Shown: positions 52,801 through 62,206, counted from the first letter of the stretch. The stretch is 64,000 nt of DNA from a bacterium (GCA_030429345.1 JAUIFJ010000012.1:68512-132511), one strand, 5' to 3'. Made by a program: numbers and translations. The notes: generated from the sequence alone by a model not told the origin.

Positions 52801-52951
52801 TGGGCTCCATCTCCGGCAGGCCCACCGGTTCCACCGGTTCACAGGCGACGGCCTGTCGTGGCCCCATGAAGAGCAGGGCCAACAGGATGAACAGCAGGAT
52901 CCACAGAAAAGACAGGCCGCCGCGGCGACCGGAGTTCAGGGTCAGGAACAT
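49811..52951 (-). CDS. Large exported protein with PPC-like domains and a papain-like C39-type domain
   Basis: A 1046-aa protein. ATG at 52951 has GGAGGG upstream and opens a hydrophobic export segment (LSFLWILLFILLALLFMG) ending QAVAC, possibly a lipoprotein site. Four beta-rich PPC-like domains of about 125-150 residues follow (two pairs: DCFLIDPPP..., SFPWSDTLSTTSPFRDQGLNAARDIW and their second copies). After an Ig-like region, about 735-890 is a papain-fold domain with Cys751 in THCSPTAAAACLEWLD, His852 in GGGAHSVTL and Asp near 873 in LLDFMDPWTG. A fibronectin-III-like domain ends it. It is probably a secreted cysteine peptidase or a peptide-processing enzyme. No sorting domain. Confidence 0.78.
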   Translation of the reverse strand: MFLTLNSGRRGGLSFLWILLFILLALLFMGPRQAVACEPVEPVGLPEMEPNDDPMMAQPLPPMETAWGQLFEWDTDCFLIDPPPPDALLEIQLRPDFFNPVLRLWGYSGPDLVFLGETDEGEFCQPENTTVQWDPCRDLVVDGPVVVEVAHSAQSPPTNGSYQLSTSFQPSGGVPQGDCCSFPLPTVSSFPWSDTLSTTSPFRDQGLNAARDIWIPVQLDEAGTLVSQTCLSPTNFDTFLWLLDADCETVLDSDDNSCVASNGSRMTTTSLEAGLYYVVLEGAGSADGAARLDLLFTAACPPVSPQPGSAFEVEPNGMPETAVDWWITDPMHGSSDHGEDSDWFHLLGWQPGELALLLQPDTFDPVLRLWGMGPSGLLLLGESNQAGVCEGENTGYVIDPCLQIEAIDDYYVQVEQAGPASLQQGSYNMAAVQIPSSVPVGDCCEDPILVSSLPYSDTRSSTSYRDQGFGAAKDVWYKVQVSGRGVLRAKTCGPNTNFDTVLRLTAADGSTVLASNDNSTVCGVGSTRSWLTCCLDAGTCFVVVEGAGNASGTFDLDLAFVSGGSNASLVIGPWGERAEFWHNSFSASTSTAWLLANDPCNRIQEVGFFASPDGIGWIPLGSDSDGQASRMATEASGTQGEFGWWLDFDPMLLPVPPSGAEIHFEARALCDDGEVLVVPATTWYTPALDPELVDDGLPRELELEEEEILLSLTTPWPGEIVSIDWKLGLKELEWQRSVPHEYQRGISDTHCSPTAAAACLEWLDATYGTNVTGGWSGEDLITLLGIYCNTNVGGAGTSHSDLRSGLQDWIDDNGGGYTVHHGDEGVAGMQDQGESQGQDVIATLEWEGGGAHSVTLSSIHNLPAPDGTLLLDFMDPWTGDTQYGWFDPRTGQFDSYGDDNDSGSLGTSYYVCPTENAPGDGSGSGGGSGQILPPFIDPIPVPLGHWFLKLSLLSQSGHVLDRFHILHRPAAGVADLRIEYLASEESLRLGWEPVPGAASYEVYTSPEFTHGASGWSLWQSTGDTQLDIALSALAGRQFFRVRALAP

Positions 52952-53811
52952 GATACCCTCCGCGCGTGTGTGTTCGGCCGCCGACGCCCTGCCGACGGCA
53001 GTGCAGGCCAAGGCGCTCGCGGGGGACCGTGATTGATTCGGGCGCGCTTGTACCACGAAAGGAGCACACCGTGATCCGGATTGTCAACTCAAAAGGGCTT
53101 GCCAGGAATTTTTATTGTTGTTAATTCCACGGTTTGTATTACACCATGAACTGAATGCCGGAAACCCAAGGAAATCAGCCTGCGAAAAGATGTCAACCAG
53201 GATCGATACTTCTTCGGGCAGCCTTTGAGGATACTCATGCAGCCGATAACCCCGCCCAGGGAAGCCCGCCGGAAGGAGCGGTTCGCAAGGCCCGCCCGGC
53301 AGTACCCCCACAGGAAGCGACCACGAGACCGCCCTGCCGTGTAATGCTTCCACTCTTCTCCGCGGCCCTCTGCACCTCTGCGCTCTCTGCGCGAGGAAGA
53401 GTACTGCAGACGGTCATCTCCAAAAACGAAAAACGGCCGCCGGCAAGGCCGACGGCCGCTGGTCATCTCCAGATGACCTCTCCTTCCCCTCCCGAATGGG
53501 ATTTTGCTGGGAATTTGACCCGCACGCGGGTCCAGGCAGATTCTTTCGAAGGAACCGGAAGACGGGAAACCAGGTTCCCGCTCGCCAGCGCCTGTGCACA
53601 ATCAATCATAGCGGTCGGGATGCACACGTGCTCCACTCGACCCGCACTCCGTGACGATGATCACACGCGCTCCGCTTTACGGCCATTCTCTCGCTTGACC
53701 AGAAAGAATGATCGCCTGGCGGAACAGGTCGTGGAATATAGGGATTCGGGGTGGAGCACGCCAAGCCCCTCTGGGCATCGACGCGCTTGGCAAAGCTGGA
53801 GAAAAAGAACA
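52952..53811. other. Long intergenic region without a convincing gene
   Basis: About 860 bp. The first 200 bp are AT-rich (TTTTTATTGTTGTTAATTCC at 53109-53128) and may hold the promoter of the large exported protein. A hairpin ACGGCCGCCGGCAAGGCCGACGGCCGCTGG is at about 53432-53461. A CTCCGCGGCCCTCTGCACCTCTGCGCTCTCTGCGCGAG stretch (53357-53394, here shown in part) is low complexity. Readings on both strands are basic and compositionally unlike real proteins of this genome. Confidence 0.5.
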
Positions 53812-53834
53812 TGCCCGCCCCGCAAGGGGCAGGC
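53812..53834 (-). terminator. Intrinsic terminator of pgk
   Basis: On the minus strand GCCTGCCCC-TTGCG-GGGCGGGC, then ATGTTCTTTTTC, about 30 bp after the pgk stop. Confidence 0.75.
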
Positions 53835-53860
53835 ACGAGGCTTTGTCCGGGATGCGTGAA

Positions 53861-55045
53861 CTAGATTTCGCTCAGGGCGGCGACGCCGGGGAGGACTTTG
53901 CCTTCCAGCAGTTCCAGGCTGGCCCCGCCGCCGGTGCTGACATGGCTGAAGCTCGCGTCCAGGCCGGCCTGCTTGACCGCCGCGGCGCTGTCGCCGCCGC
54001 CGACGATGCTCAGGGCCTTCGACTCCGCAATCGCCCTCGCCAGGCCGAAGGTGCCTTCGGCGAAGGGTTCCATTTCGAAGACGCCCATCGGGCCGTTCCA
54101 GAGCACGGTGCCGGCCGCGGCCACGCGCTCGCCGAAAAGGGCGAGCGACTTCGGTCCGATGTCGACACCGATCCACCCGGCAGGGATCTCCTCGCGTGAT
54201 ACAACACGCGTTTCGGCGTCGGCGGCGAAGCGGTCGGCGACCACCGTGTCGACGGGCAGCAACAACTCGACGCCGCGCTTCTCGCAGTCGGCGATCAGCT
54301 GGCGGGCCATCTCGACGCGGTCCTCCTCCAGCAGGCTGCCGCCGATCTCCAGCCCCATGGCCTTGTAGAAGGTGAACATCATGCCGCCGCCGACAATCAG
54401 GCAGTCCACCTTGCCGGCCAGGTTCTCGATGACATCGATCTTGCCGCTGACCTTGGCTCCGCCGAGCACGGCGACGAAGGGGCGGGCGGGCTCCTGGAGC
54501 TTGCCCTCCAGGTAGTCCAGCTCCTTTTCCAGCAGGAAGCCGGCGGCGGCGCTGCCCAGCGCGCGGGCCACGCCCTCGGTGGAAGCGTGGGCCCGGTGGG
54601 CGGTGCCGAAGGCGTCGTTGACGTAGACATCGCCCAGGCGGGCCAGCTGTGACACGAAAGCGGGATCGTTCTTCGTCTCCCCCTCGTGGAAACGCAGGTT
54701 CTCCAGCAGCAGCACATCGCCGTCCTGGAGGGCGGCAACGGCGTCCTCGGCGGCAGCGCCCACGCAGTCGGCAGCGAAGCCGACCGGGCGATCGAGCAGG
54801 ACGGAGAGGGCATCGCGGACCGGCTGCAGGCTGTATGCCGGATCCGGGGCGCCCTTGGGACGGCCAAGGTGACTCATAAGCACCAGGCGCGCGCCCCCGT
54901 CCAGCAGGGCGCGGATTGTCGGCAGGGCGGCCCGGATGCGCAGGTCGTCGCCCACCTTGCCCTCTTTCAGGGGCACATTGAAATCGACACGGCAGAGCAC
55001 GCGCTTGCCGCGTACTTCGAGATCACGCAGGGTCTTGCGGGGCAT
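53861..55045 (-). CDS. pgk: Phosphoglycerate kinase
   Basis: A 394-aa glycolytic kinase of normal length. Motifs are [74 protein letters not shown] (in part), and [21 protein letters not shown] is preceded by GGAGGGAG. It lies 57 bp downstream of gap, but a strong terminator occupies that gap, so its expression needs read-through or a separate promoter. Confidence 0.96.
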   Translation of the reverse strand: MPRKTLRDLEVRGKRVLCRVDFNVPLKEGKVGDDLRIRAALPTIRALLDGGARLVLMSHLGRPKGAPDPAYSLQPVRDALSVLLDRPVGFAADCVGAAAEDAVAALQDGDVLLLENLRFHEGETKNDPAFVSQLARLGDVYVNDAFGTAHRAHASTEGVARALGSAAAGFLLEKELDYLEGKLQEPARPFVAVLGGAKVSGKIDVIENLAGKVDCLIVGGGMMFTFYKAMGLEIGGSLLEEDRVEMARQLIADCEKRGVELLLPVDTVVADRFAADAETRVVSREEIPAGWIGVDIGPKSLALFGERVAAAGTVLWNGPMGVFEMEPFAEGTFGLARAIAESKALSIVGGGDSAAAVKQAGLDASFSHVSTGGGASLELLEGKVLPGVAALSEI

Positions 55046-55060
55046 GGCTCCCTCCGGGAG

Positions 55061-55085
55061 AAAAAAGGGGGAGCCAGGCTCCCCC
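55061..55085 (-). terminator. Terminator / attenuator between gap and pgk
   Basis: On the minus strand GGGGGAGCC-T-GGCTCCCCC followed by TTTTTT. The uridine tract ends only a few bases before the pgk Shine-Dalgarno sequence. Confidence 0.85.
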
Positions 55086-55102
55086 GTGTGACATGGGCTG
55101 TT

Positions 55103-56218
<1,116 letters not shown>

Positions 56219-56596
56219 TCAGGAAAGGGCGTGCAGGATCTTGCGGACCCGCTGAAGGGTGACCGGCTCGCGGTCGAGCACGCTGAGGCAGTTCTCGGTG
56301 CCCAGCTGCTCGCAGAGTTGACGCATGCGCTCCAGGTCCTCGAAGGTCAAGGCCTCCAGGTGTCGTTGGCGAATCCAGCCCTGCAGCCGGTCTTCCCCCT
56401 GACCATCCAGGAAGACAATCGTGCAGCCCAGCTGATCGAAGACCTTGCGCAGCGAATCAATCTGCGGCGCGAAGCCCTCCTTGTTGAGCATGTCGTGCAC
56501 GGTACTCGTGCTCAGGCCGGCCATCTGCGAGAGACGTCGCGCGCTGATCCGCTGTTCCGCCAGCTTGCGATGCAGCATCTCTTTCCAGTTCGTCAT
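56219..56596 (-). CDS. XRE-type helix-turn-helix regulator
   Basis: A 125-aa protein. Residues 5-60 are a Cro/CI-type HTH (KLAEQRISARRLSQMAGLS, TVHDMLNKEGFAP). The C-terminal half is helical and lacks a known sensor motif. It lies 117 bp upstream of gap in the same direction, so it might regulate gap-pgk, but nothing in the sequence proves this. Confidence 0.8.
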   Translation of the reverse strand: MTNWKEMLHRKLAEQRISARRLSQMAGLSTSTVHDMLNKEGFAPQIDSLRKVFDQLGCTIVFLDGQGEDRLQGWIRQRHLEALTFEDLERMRQLCEQLGTENCLSVLDREPVTLQRVRKILHALS

Positions 56597-56838
56597 TTTC
56601 GACCCCCTTGAATCACACGAAGCAGTCTATGCAATCCGTACTGAAGCAACTCAGGCAATCGGCCACGCCTGGGGCATGTCCGGCAGCGGTCCTCGCCCGG
56701 ACGATGACCGACTAGTTTGGATCTACACGCATGGAAAAGGATTTCGCCAGTGGATCGGGGTATCGCGCCGGCAAAAATGCGGTTGCCATCCGCTGCATGC
56801 CCAACGCAAAGAATGGCACTAGTCGCCTAAATAAAAAA

Positions 56839-56857
56839 GCCCCCCGGAGCGGGGGGC
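56839..56857 (-). terminator. Intrinsic terminator of tRNA-Val
   Basis: On the minus strand GCCCCCCGCTCCGGGGGGC then TTTTTTATTT, five bases after the tRNA. Confidence 0.9.
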
Positions 56858-56861
56858 CCAG

Positions 56862-56935
56862 TGGGCGATACGGGACTCGAACCTGTGACCTCTGGTATGT
56901 GAGACCAGCGCTCTAACCAGCTGAGCTAATCGCCC
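56862..56935 (-). tRNA. tRNA-Val (anticodon CAC)
   Basis: Minus strand, 74 nt with an A discriminator. Acceptor arms GGGCGAT and ATCGCCC pair fully, D arm TAGCTCAGCTGGTTAGAGC, anticodon stem-loop CTGGT-CTCACATA-CCAG with CAC, T arm ACAGGTTCGAGTCCCGT. CCA is not encoded. Confidence 0.96.
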
Positions 56936-56958
56936 GGAATGCGAAAACGCAGACGCAG

Positions 56959-56987
56959 ATTGTAGCATCCGCGGGTGGATCAGGCAA
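56959..56987 (-). promoter_or_regulatory. Sigma-70 promoter of tRNA-Val
   Basis: On the minus strand TTGCCT, exactly 17 bp, TACAAT, ending 24 bp before the tRNA. A very good match. Confidence 0.8.
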
Positions 56988-57246
56988 GCTCGACGCTGTC
57001 TCAATGAAAATGAGGCTGTCGAAGTCTGTCCTCGCCCCTGACCAATCGGTGCCGCATGCTGCAACCTGGCGGAGCGGGGACAGGACGCGCTGGGTGCGAT
57101 CTGAACTTCGCTTTCGTAATCGACCTGCCGAATGCCGCTGTGGTTCAGCTCATGGACGGCTGCCTGGCGGAAGCTGCCCGCCTGCGGGAGTGCCCCGGAT
57201 CGAATTCTCCTTTGCATTCCACGGCGGGTTCTGACATAATCAGCGC

Positions 57247-58056
57247 ATGGCTGAAGACAAACATCTTCCCCAGCAGATCGGCAAGCGATACGCCCACGTC
57301 AAGTGGATCGCCAACCTGGTCCTCTCCCTGATCCTGGTACAGGTGGCCGCCTATGACGCGAGCCGTGTCCCATGGTTCCTGTATCACTGGCTCACCATGC
57401 TGGTCGGCGTGTTCGTGCGCATGCCCGCGAATGACCGCTTCAACCTGTGGCTGTGCTACAGGATCCTGCCGGAATCGCTCCTCCCCGAGCGCCTGCGCTA
57501 CTGGAGAGGCATGCTCTATGTCCTGCTGGACTGCCTGCAGTACGGCGTATACTATTGCTGGCCCTTCTTCCTCGTCCTGCCCGTATCACAGGCCCTTTCG
57601 CTGTCCGTCCTGGTCGCGCTGAGCTTTTTCGTGCCGATCCTGCTCAACCGGGAGGCCTTCCGGATCACGCCGGACGGGGGCTGCCGCTTCCGGTGGCTGC
57701 CCGCGCTGCAGACGAAATGGATCGGGGGCCTGCACACCCTGGGATGGCTGGTCCTGGCCTATGTGCAGCTGGACCATCCCCCGGCCCTTGCGATCTGGAT
57801 CACGGCGAGGGCGATTCCCCTGGTCGGCTCACGGCTGCTGCTGAACCAGACGGGCAGCCAGATCCTCTACATGCTGCTCTTCAGCTACGGCATCTTCGTG
57901 CTTGATTACGGGAGCACCTTCCAGAGCAACCTGGTCTTCGCCGGCGTATTCGCCGCGGCCTTCCTGGTTCTGCTTCCACACATGGTCGAGAACCTTCACT
58001 CCATGCGGCAGTACCGCCAGGCAAGACGCATCAATCTGGGCGCAGATCCGAATTGA
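57247..58056 (+). CDS. Multi-pass membrane protein, member 1 of a four-paralogue family (GC-rich member)
   Basis: A 269-aa protein with about seven hydrophobic segments and a basic cytoplasmic end (ENLHSMRQYRQARR). I do not recognise a named family. It aligns along its whole length with the three AT-richer proteins at 60411, 61427 and 62440: an N-terminal helix pair, a middle helix with LLDCLQYGVYYCWPFFLVLP (compare VFFDQTQKSFEYLLPFYLVAP), a region of the ITARAIPLVGSRLLL type (compare NALVIGRGPMIPIMIML), and the basic C-terminus. Its base composition is that of the surrounding chromosome, so it may be the resident member. It has no adjacent small gene of the type seen with the others. The role is unknown. 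Confidence 0.7.
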   Translation: MAEDKHLPQQIGKRYAHVKWIANLVLSLILVQVAAYDASRVPWFLYHWLTMLVGVFVRMPANDRFNLWLCYRILPESLLPERLRYWRGMLYVLLDCLQYGVYYCWPFFLVLPVSQALSLSVLVALSFFVPILLNREAFRITPDGGCRFRWLPALQTKWIGGLHTLGWLVLAYVQLDHPPALAIWITARAIPLVGSRLLLNQTGSQILYMLLFSYGIFVLDYGSTFQSNLVFAGVFAAAFLVLLPHMVENLHSMRQYRQARRINLGADPN

Positions 58057-58150
58057 TCCCATGGTTCACGATCCGACCTCGTAGAAAGAGGAAGGCCTCC
58101 CCTGCAACTCCTGCGGTTCCATGGGGCGCCACGGCGGGCTCCGTGCTGCA

Positions 58151-58487
58151 CCGCTGCGGGCTGTCGGCCGCAGCTACCATTTAGTCACCGCTTCGCGGTT
58201 GGCACTGTGCGTGATTGGAACTGTTCGCGGGGTGGCCTGCTCGGACCATGAAATGTGAACCAGTCCGTTGTGATACGGATCAACGGTTCCTCGATTCTGG
58301 TACAATCCGAAGGACGTGATATCCAGGCCGCATTCTGGTCCTGCAGGGTGATTGAATGCAGTACGCTTCTTCGACCCCTGTCCTGGTATCGGAAACTCAT
58401 CGATTGATCTTTCCTCTATCCATCGCCAGCACCAGCAATCCGCGAAGCGGAGGCTTAGCGGTAGCTGCGGCCGACAGCCCGCAGCGG
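58151..58487. repeat. Palindrome-ended element E0 next to the transposase gene
   Basis: 337 bp bounded by perfect 28-bp inverted repeats (58151-58178 and 58460-58487, starting CCGCTGCGGGCTGTCGGCCG), with a second inverted pair just inside (CACCGCTTCGCGG and CCGCGAAGCGG). The interior differs from elements E1-E3. It ends 11 bp from the stop codon of the transposase. No gene is seen inside. Confidence 0.85.
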
Positions 58488-58498
58488 GCACCAGTGTT

Positions 58499-58954
58499 TC
58501 ATTCCCCTTCGAACAGGTGTTCATCGCTGAAATCGATCCCGTGTGATCGAAGCAGAAATCTGTATTCGTCTTCGAAGCTCATGCTCGAATGATGCAGTTC
58601 CTGATTCTGGATGTACTGCCGTACAGTGGGAACCTTGGATACACTTACTGCGAATGCGCCATATCCCTTCTGCCATCGGAATTCACCGGCATACCCCTGC
58701 TCCCAGTTGAGCCACCGGGATGAATGAGCCTTTACATGGCGCAATACCGATGCGACCGATTGCGTCAGCGGCATTCCTGCAAGAATATGTACATGATCCG
58801 GCATGCCCCCGATTTCGATCACATGCGCCTTCCGGGACTCGAAGAGGCTCGCCAGATAGGGGTACAGCGAAGAGCAGAAGGGCGGGACAAGGTCAGGCCG
58901 TCGACGGCGTGTACTAAAGACAAGGTGTACATGGAGTCTCGAATAGCTTCCCAT
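58499..58954 (-). CDS. IS200/IS605-type HUH tyrosine transposase
   Basis: A 151-aa Y1 transposase of the TnpA_IS200 / REP-associated family. It has LHVHLVFSTRRRRPDL at the start, the HUH metal motif in GGMPDHVHILAGM, FRWQKGYGAFAVSVSK, and the nucleophile tyrosine in VRQYIQNQELHH. Length fits single-domain enzymes of this type, and no residue essential to the family appears lost. These enzymes cut and join single-stranded DNA at hairpins; the palindrome-ended elements on both sides are the likely substrates. The start at MGSYSRLH was chosen by homology; the upstream extension is not family-like. Confidence 0.9.
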   Translation of the reverse strand: MGSYSRLHVHLVFSTRRRRPDLVPPFCSSLYPYLASLFESRKAHVIEIGGMPDHVHILAGMPLTQSVASVLRHVKAHSSRWLNWEQGYAGEFRWQKGYGAFAVSVSKVPTVRQYIQNQELHHSSMSFEDEYRFLLRSHGIDFSDEHLFEGE

Positions 58955-59226
58955 TGCATGATTCCTGATTGCTGTTTCGGCACCACTACTGCGGGCCTCA
59001 GTATCAACAGAATTGGTTTGTAGTGCAATGCCGCACTGCTGAATGACCGGGAGATCACAGCGTATCGTCCACACCGTATGACACATTAATGGAAATCCCA
59101 ATATGTCAGCTGGGCAGGACGCCTGAGGCCCTCCCTGTGGAGATTTCCGCTTCTGGGCTCTTCCGGTTTGAATCGTGGGATGCCGCTGCGGGTTTCGTGC
59201 TACACCGCTGCGGGTTGCGTGCTACA

Positions 59227-60071
59227 CCGCTGCGGGCTTGCGGCCGCAGCTACCCTGAAACACCGCTTCGCGGAGGGCGATTCTTGTGTAATGGAAGACT
59301 TCCGGTGGGGTGGCTACTTGATACAAAAGATGTGGACCATCGCATTCGTGATAGGGATGGACAGTTCTACGAATGTTGAACCATCCTCTGCCCATCGCCG
59401 GCTCCATAAATCCGCGAAGCGGAGGCTGAAGGTAGCTGCGGCCGCCAGCCCGCAGCGGACTCAAGGATCCCCCCTAAAATCCCTCCAGTTCCCGCGGGTT
59501 TCGTGCTACACCGATGCAGGTTTCGTAATACACCGCTGCGGGCTTGCGGCCGCAGCTACCCTGAAACACCGCTTCGCGGAGGGCGATTCTTGTGTAATCG
59601 AAGACTGCGGGCGGAGTGGATTCTTGATCAGTGAGATGTGGACCATCGCATTTGTTATAGGGATGGACTGTTCTCCGAATGTTGAACCATCCTCTGCCCA
59701 TCGCCGGCACCACAAATCCGCGAAGCGGAGGCTGAAGGTAGCTGCGGCCGTCAGCCCGCAGCGGACTCAAGGATCCCCCCTAAAATCCCTCCAGTTCCCG
59801 CGGGTTTCGTGCTACACCGCTGCGGGTTTCGTAATACACCGCTGCGGGCTTGCGGCCGCAGCTACCCTGAAACACCGCTTCGCGGAGGGCGATTCTTGTG
59901 TAATCGAAGACTGCGGGCGGAGTGGATTCTTGATCAGTGAGATGTGGACCATCGCATTTGTTATAGGGATGGACTGTCCTCCGAATGTTGAACCATCCTC
60001 TGCCCATCGCCGGCACCACAAATCCGCGAAGCGGAGGCTGAAAGGTAGCTGCGGCCGTCAGCCCGTAGCGT
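59227..60071. repeat. Tandem array of palindrome-ended elements E1-E3 (306-bp period)
   Basis: Elements E1 59227-59458, E2 59533-59764 and E3 59839-60071, each 232-233 bp with 28-bp inverted ends (one or a few mismatches) that match E0. They recur with an exact 306-bp period. The 74-bp spacer between elements contains CCCTCCAGTTCCCGCGGG, which on the minus strand encodes PRELEG, the tail of the small gene found at 61210 and 63239. Short GCTACACCGCTGCGGGTT motifs also repeat just before E1. Confidence 0.88.
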
Positions 60072-60239
60072 TCTACAGGATCCCCCATAAAAACCCTCCA
60101 ACTCCCGCGGCTTTCCCGCATCCGCCACGTCCTTGCCGACGACAATGTCCCCGCTGACTTGGCCAATGCAGACCGTCGTGAAGTTCCGTGCCTGGGCCTT
60201 GCTGATGGCGTCCTGGAGCTCGCTGCTCTTTTTAATCAC
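59961..60239 (-). pseudogene. Small-gene copy A, 3' end replaced by element E3
   Basis: A GTG-started reading whose first 50 residues (SELQDAISKAQARNFTTVCI, then GQVSGDIVVGKDVADAGKPR) match the intact small gene at 63239 almost exactly. After PRELEG the normal end (about a dozen residues ending DIELI) is missing and the frame runs on into element E3 for about 40 residues. No good ribosome binding site precedes the GTG. It appears to be a truncated or fused copy. Confidence 0.7.
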
Positions 60240-60410
60240 AGATTGGAATTTTGGGATCCTGGAGCAATATCGACGGGTTCAGGTCGTGCTACACCCCTGC
60301 GAGCCTGCAGACGCCGTGCAATCAATCGTCACCCTGGGTGTGCATCCTGGAACCGGAATTTGCTACTCTTGTCTGGCGGTGTCGCAAATCTGATCGATCG
60401 TGGGGGACCA

Positions 60411-61205
60411 ATGGACGTGCGGATGCGTCGACATAACAACCGCATACTCGTACAGTACCTGGAACACATCGTTTTTTGTTTTAAGACTCTGTTGCTGGTA
60501 CAGATTGCTTTCGTACAGCCTTTGCTGGCACTACTATGGATTCCGCACTACTTCATTTCCCCAGCCGGAATACTTTTCTGGAAGAAAGACATTTGGACCT
60601 ATATCCCAATTCAAATAACATGGGTGGTCAGTGTGCTCTTGCCTTTCCCCAGGGAAAAGACACTGACACTAAGAATGACTATTCTAGTCTTCTTCGACCA
60701 AACCCAGAAGTCCTTTCAATGCTTCATACCATTCTACCTGGTAGCTCCATGGTCATGGGTCATATCAGCATGCATCCTGGTTGGAAGCGTTTGCACTTGG
60801 TTGTCTTTCCGAGATAGAACCTACATTCTCAGACTCCCAAATGGTGCGTTGAGATACACAAATGAGAAAGCAGGTTCCTGGTTCAGGGCCATCACCCTGC
60901 TTGCAGTATTGACTCTATTCAGGGACCAACTCCTACATCATCCTGAACTTCTTATTCCTGCTCCCATGCTATTGTTGTATGTGGCGAATGCCCTCTGGAT
61001 AGGTCTGGCACCCATTATTCCAATTATGCTACTGCTGCAGAACGCGCTCTATCGATACATCTTATGGAACTCACATGCCGTAGGTCTGATTCTAATCCTG
61101 CTATTTCTAGTACTCATCATTTACTTATGGAAGCCATTGAAAGAAGAGTTTCGAATCAGCCGCCAGAAACGCCTGATTCGAAAACTCAAATCACCTACAA
61201 ATTGA
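60411..61205 (+). CDS. Multi-pass membrane protein, paralogue 2
   Basis: A 264-aa protein with about seven hydrophobic helices. ATG has TGGGGGA upstream. Shared landmarks with paralogues 3 and 4 are FWKKDIWTYIPIQITWVV, MTILVFFDQTQKSF, PFYLVAPWSWV, CTWLSFRDRTYILRL, LLQNALYR and the basic end PLKEEFRISRQKR. It is clearly AT-richer than the rest of the window and uses codons rare elsewhere here, suggesting transfer. A convergent copy of the small gene starts its stop codon 5 bp downstream. No function is known. Confidence 0.8.
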   Translation: MDVRMRRHNNRILVQYLEHIVFCFKTLLLVQIAFVQPLLALLWIPHYFISPAGILFWKKDIWTYIPIQITWVVSVLLPFPREKTLTLRMTILVFFDQTQKSFQCFIPFYLVAPWSWVISACILVGSVCTWLSFRDRTYILRLPNGALRYTNEKAGSWFRAITLLAVLTLFRDQLLHHPELLIPAPMLLLYVANALWIGLAPIIPIMLLLQNALYRYILWNSHAVGLILILLFLVLIIYLWKPLKEEFRISRQKRLIRKLKSPTN

Positions 61206-61209
61206 ATTC

Positions 61210-61398
61210 CTAGATCAGTTCAATGTCGGTTCCTGCCGCGTTTTCTTCTGTCCCCTCCAACTCCCGCGGCTTTCCCGCATCCGCCACGTCCTTGCTGACG
61301 ACAATGTCCCCGTTGACTTGGCCAATGCAGACCGTCGTGAAGTTTTGGAGTTGGGCTAGACTGTCAGGAAATACTATTCTTTGCAAGCCGTTGTGCAT
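61210..61398 (-). CDS. Small gene copy B (62 aa), convergent with paralogue 2
   Basis: A 62-aa reading, MHNGLQRIVF at the start and the conserved core NFTTVCIGQVNGDIVVSKDV, DAGKPRELEG and the end GTDIELI. The N-terminal 20 residues differ from the intact copy at 63239 and the Shine-Dalgarno sequence is weak, so expression is uncertain. It lies tail to tail with the membrane gene at 60411 (4 bp between stops) and its start region overlaps the upstream sequence of paralogue 3. Confidence 0.55.
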   Translation of the reverse strand: MHNGLQRIVFPDSLAQLQNFTTVCIGQVNGDIVVSKDVADAGKPRELEGTEENAAGTDIELI

Positions 61399-61426
61399 GC
61401 TCTAAAATGAAAGTGGCGAAGCCAGG

Positions 61427-62206
61427 ATGGAAGTACGGTTTTATCCACATAACAAGCGTAAAGTCATCGAGTATCTGCCTACTGTTGCTTTTGCATTAAG
61501 GTTTCTGATTGTAGCACAGCTTGCGTTCGAATTGCCTCTCCTGGCGTTGCTTCTTCTCCCCCACTATGTCCTTTCGCCGTTTGTGGAGATGATCTGGAAG
61601 AAAGACCTCTGGAACTACAGCGCCGTCCAACTGGTCTGGCTGATTCGATTCCTGCTGCCCTTGCCTGACGAGAAAACGAGAACCTTCCGAATGACTGTTC
61701 TTGTATTCTTCGATCAAACCCAGAAATCCTTCGAGTACCTGCTTCCATTCTACCTGGTCGCTCCGTGGTCCTGGGTTTTCATTGCTTGCTTCGTGCATGG
61801 GGGAGTTTGCACCTGGATCACATTCAGAAACAAGACCTATCTTCTGCGACTCTCCTCAGGAGCATTGAAGTATATTAGCGACACGGCCGGTTCTGGATTC
61901 AGATTTGTCGCATTACTATTGCTTCTCGTGTTGACATGGGAACAGGTATCCCTGCACCCGGAAGTCCTGTTGTCCGCACCATATCTTCTGCTGCATTCCT
62001 TCAATGCTCTAGTGATCGGCAGAGGACCAATGATCCCGATCATGATCATGCTGCAGAATTCGCTGTACCGGTCAGCATTGTGGGATTCTTATGTCATAGA
62101 TTTGATTCTCATTCTGCTGAATCTGGTGTTGTTCACTTTTGTTCTGGATCCTCTCAAAGAAGAGATTCGAACCTGGCGACAGCTACGCAAGGTTCGAAAT
62201 CTCTAG
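61427..62206 (+). CDS. Multi-pass membrane protein, paralogue 3
   Basis: A 259-aa protein very similar to paralogue 4 (62440) and less so to paralogue 2. Motifs are MEVRFYPHNKRK at the N-terminus, MIWKKDLWNYSAVQLVWLI, MTVLVFFDQTQKSFEYLLPF, APWSWVFIACFVH, CTWITFRNKTYLLRLSSGAL and the basic PLKEEIRTWRQLRKVR end. About seven membrane helices. The upstream sequence (GGGCTAGACTGTCAGGAAATACTATT) is conserved before paralogue 4, so a promoter was probably copied with it. Function unknown. Confidence 0.82.
   Translation: MEVRFYPHNKRKVIEYLPTVAFALRFLIVAQLAFELPLLALLLLPHYVLSPFVEMIWKKDLWNYSAVQLVWLIRFLLPLPDEKTRTFRMTVLVFFDQTQKSFEYLLPFYLVAPWSWVFIACFVHGGVCTWITFRNKTYLLRLSSGALKYISDTAGSGFRFVALLLLLVLTWEQVSLHPEVLLSAPYLLLHSFNALVIGRGPMIPIMIMLQNSLYRSALWDSYVIDLILILLNLVLFTFVLDPLKEEIRTWRQLRKVRNL

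Noticed and set aside
50963-53032. 689-codon plus-strand frame opposite the large exported protein
   Set aside because: Antisense of a gene with signal peptide, PPC-like domains and a papain-like triad.
53089-53601. 170-codon minus-strand frame in the gap before pgk
   Set aside because: Arg/Ser-rich translation with no motif, no ribosome site and overlap with low-complexity repeats.
59961-60239. 92-aa functional small gene
   Set aside because: Its C-terminal 40 residues are translated repeat element E3 and the normal DIELI end is lost, so it is treated as a pseudogene.
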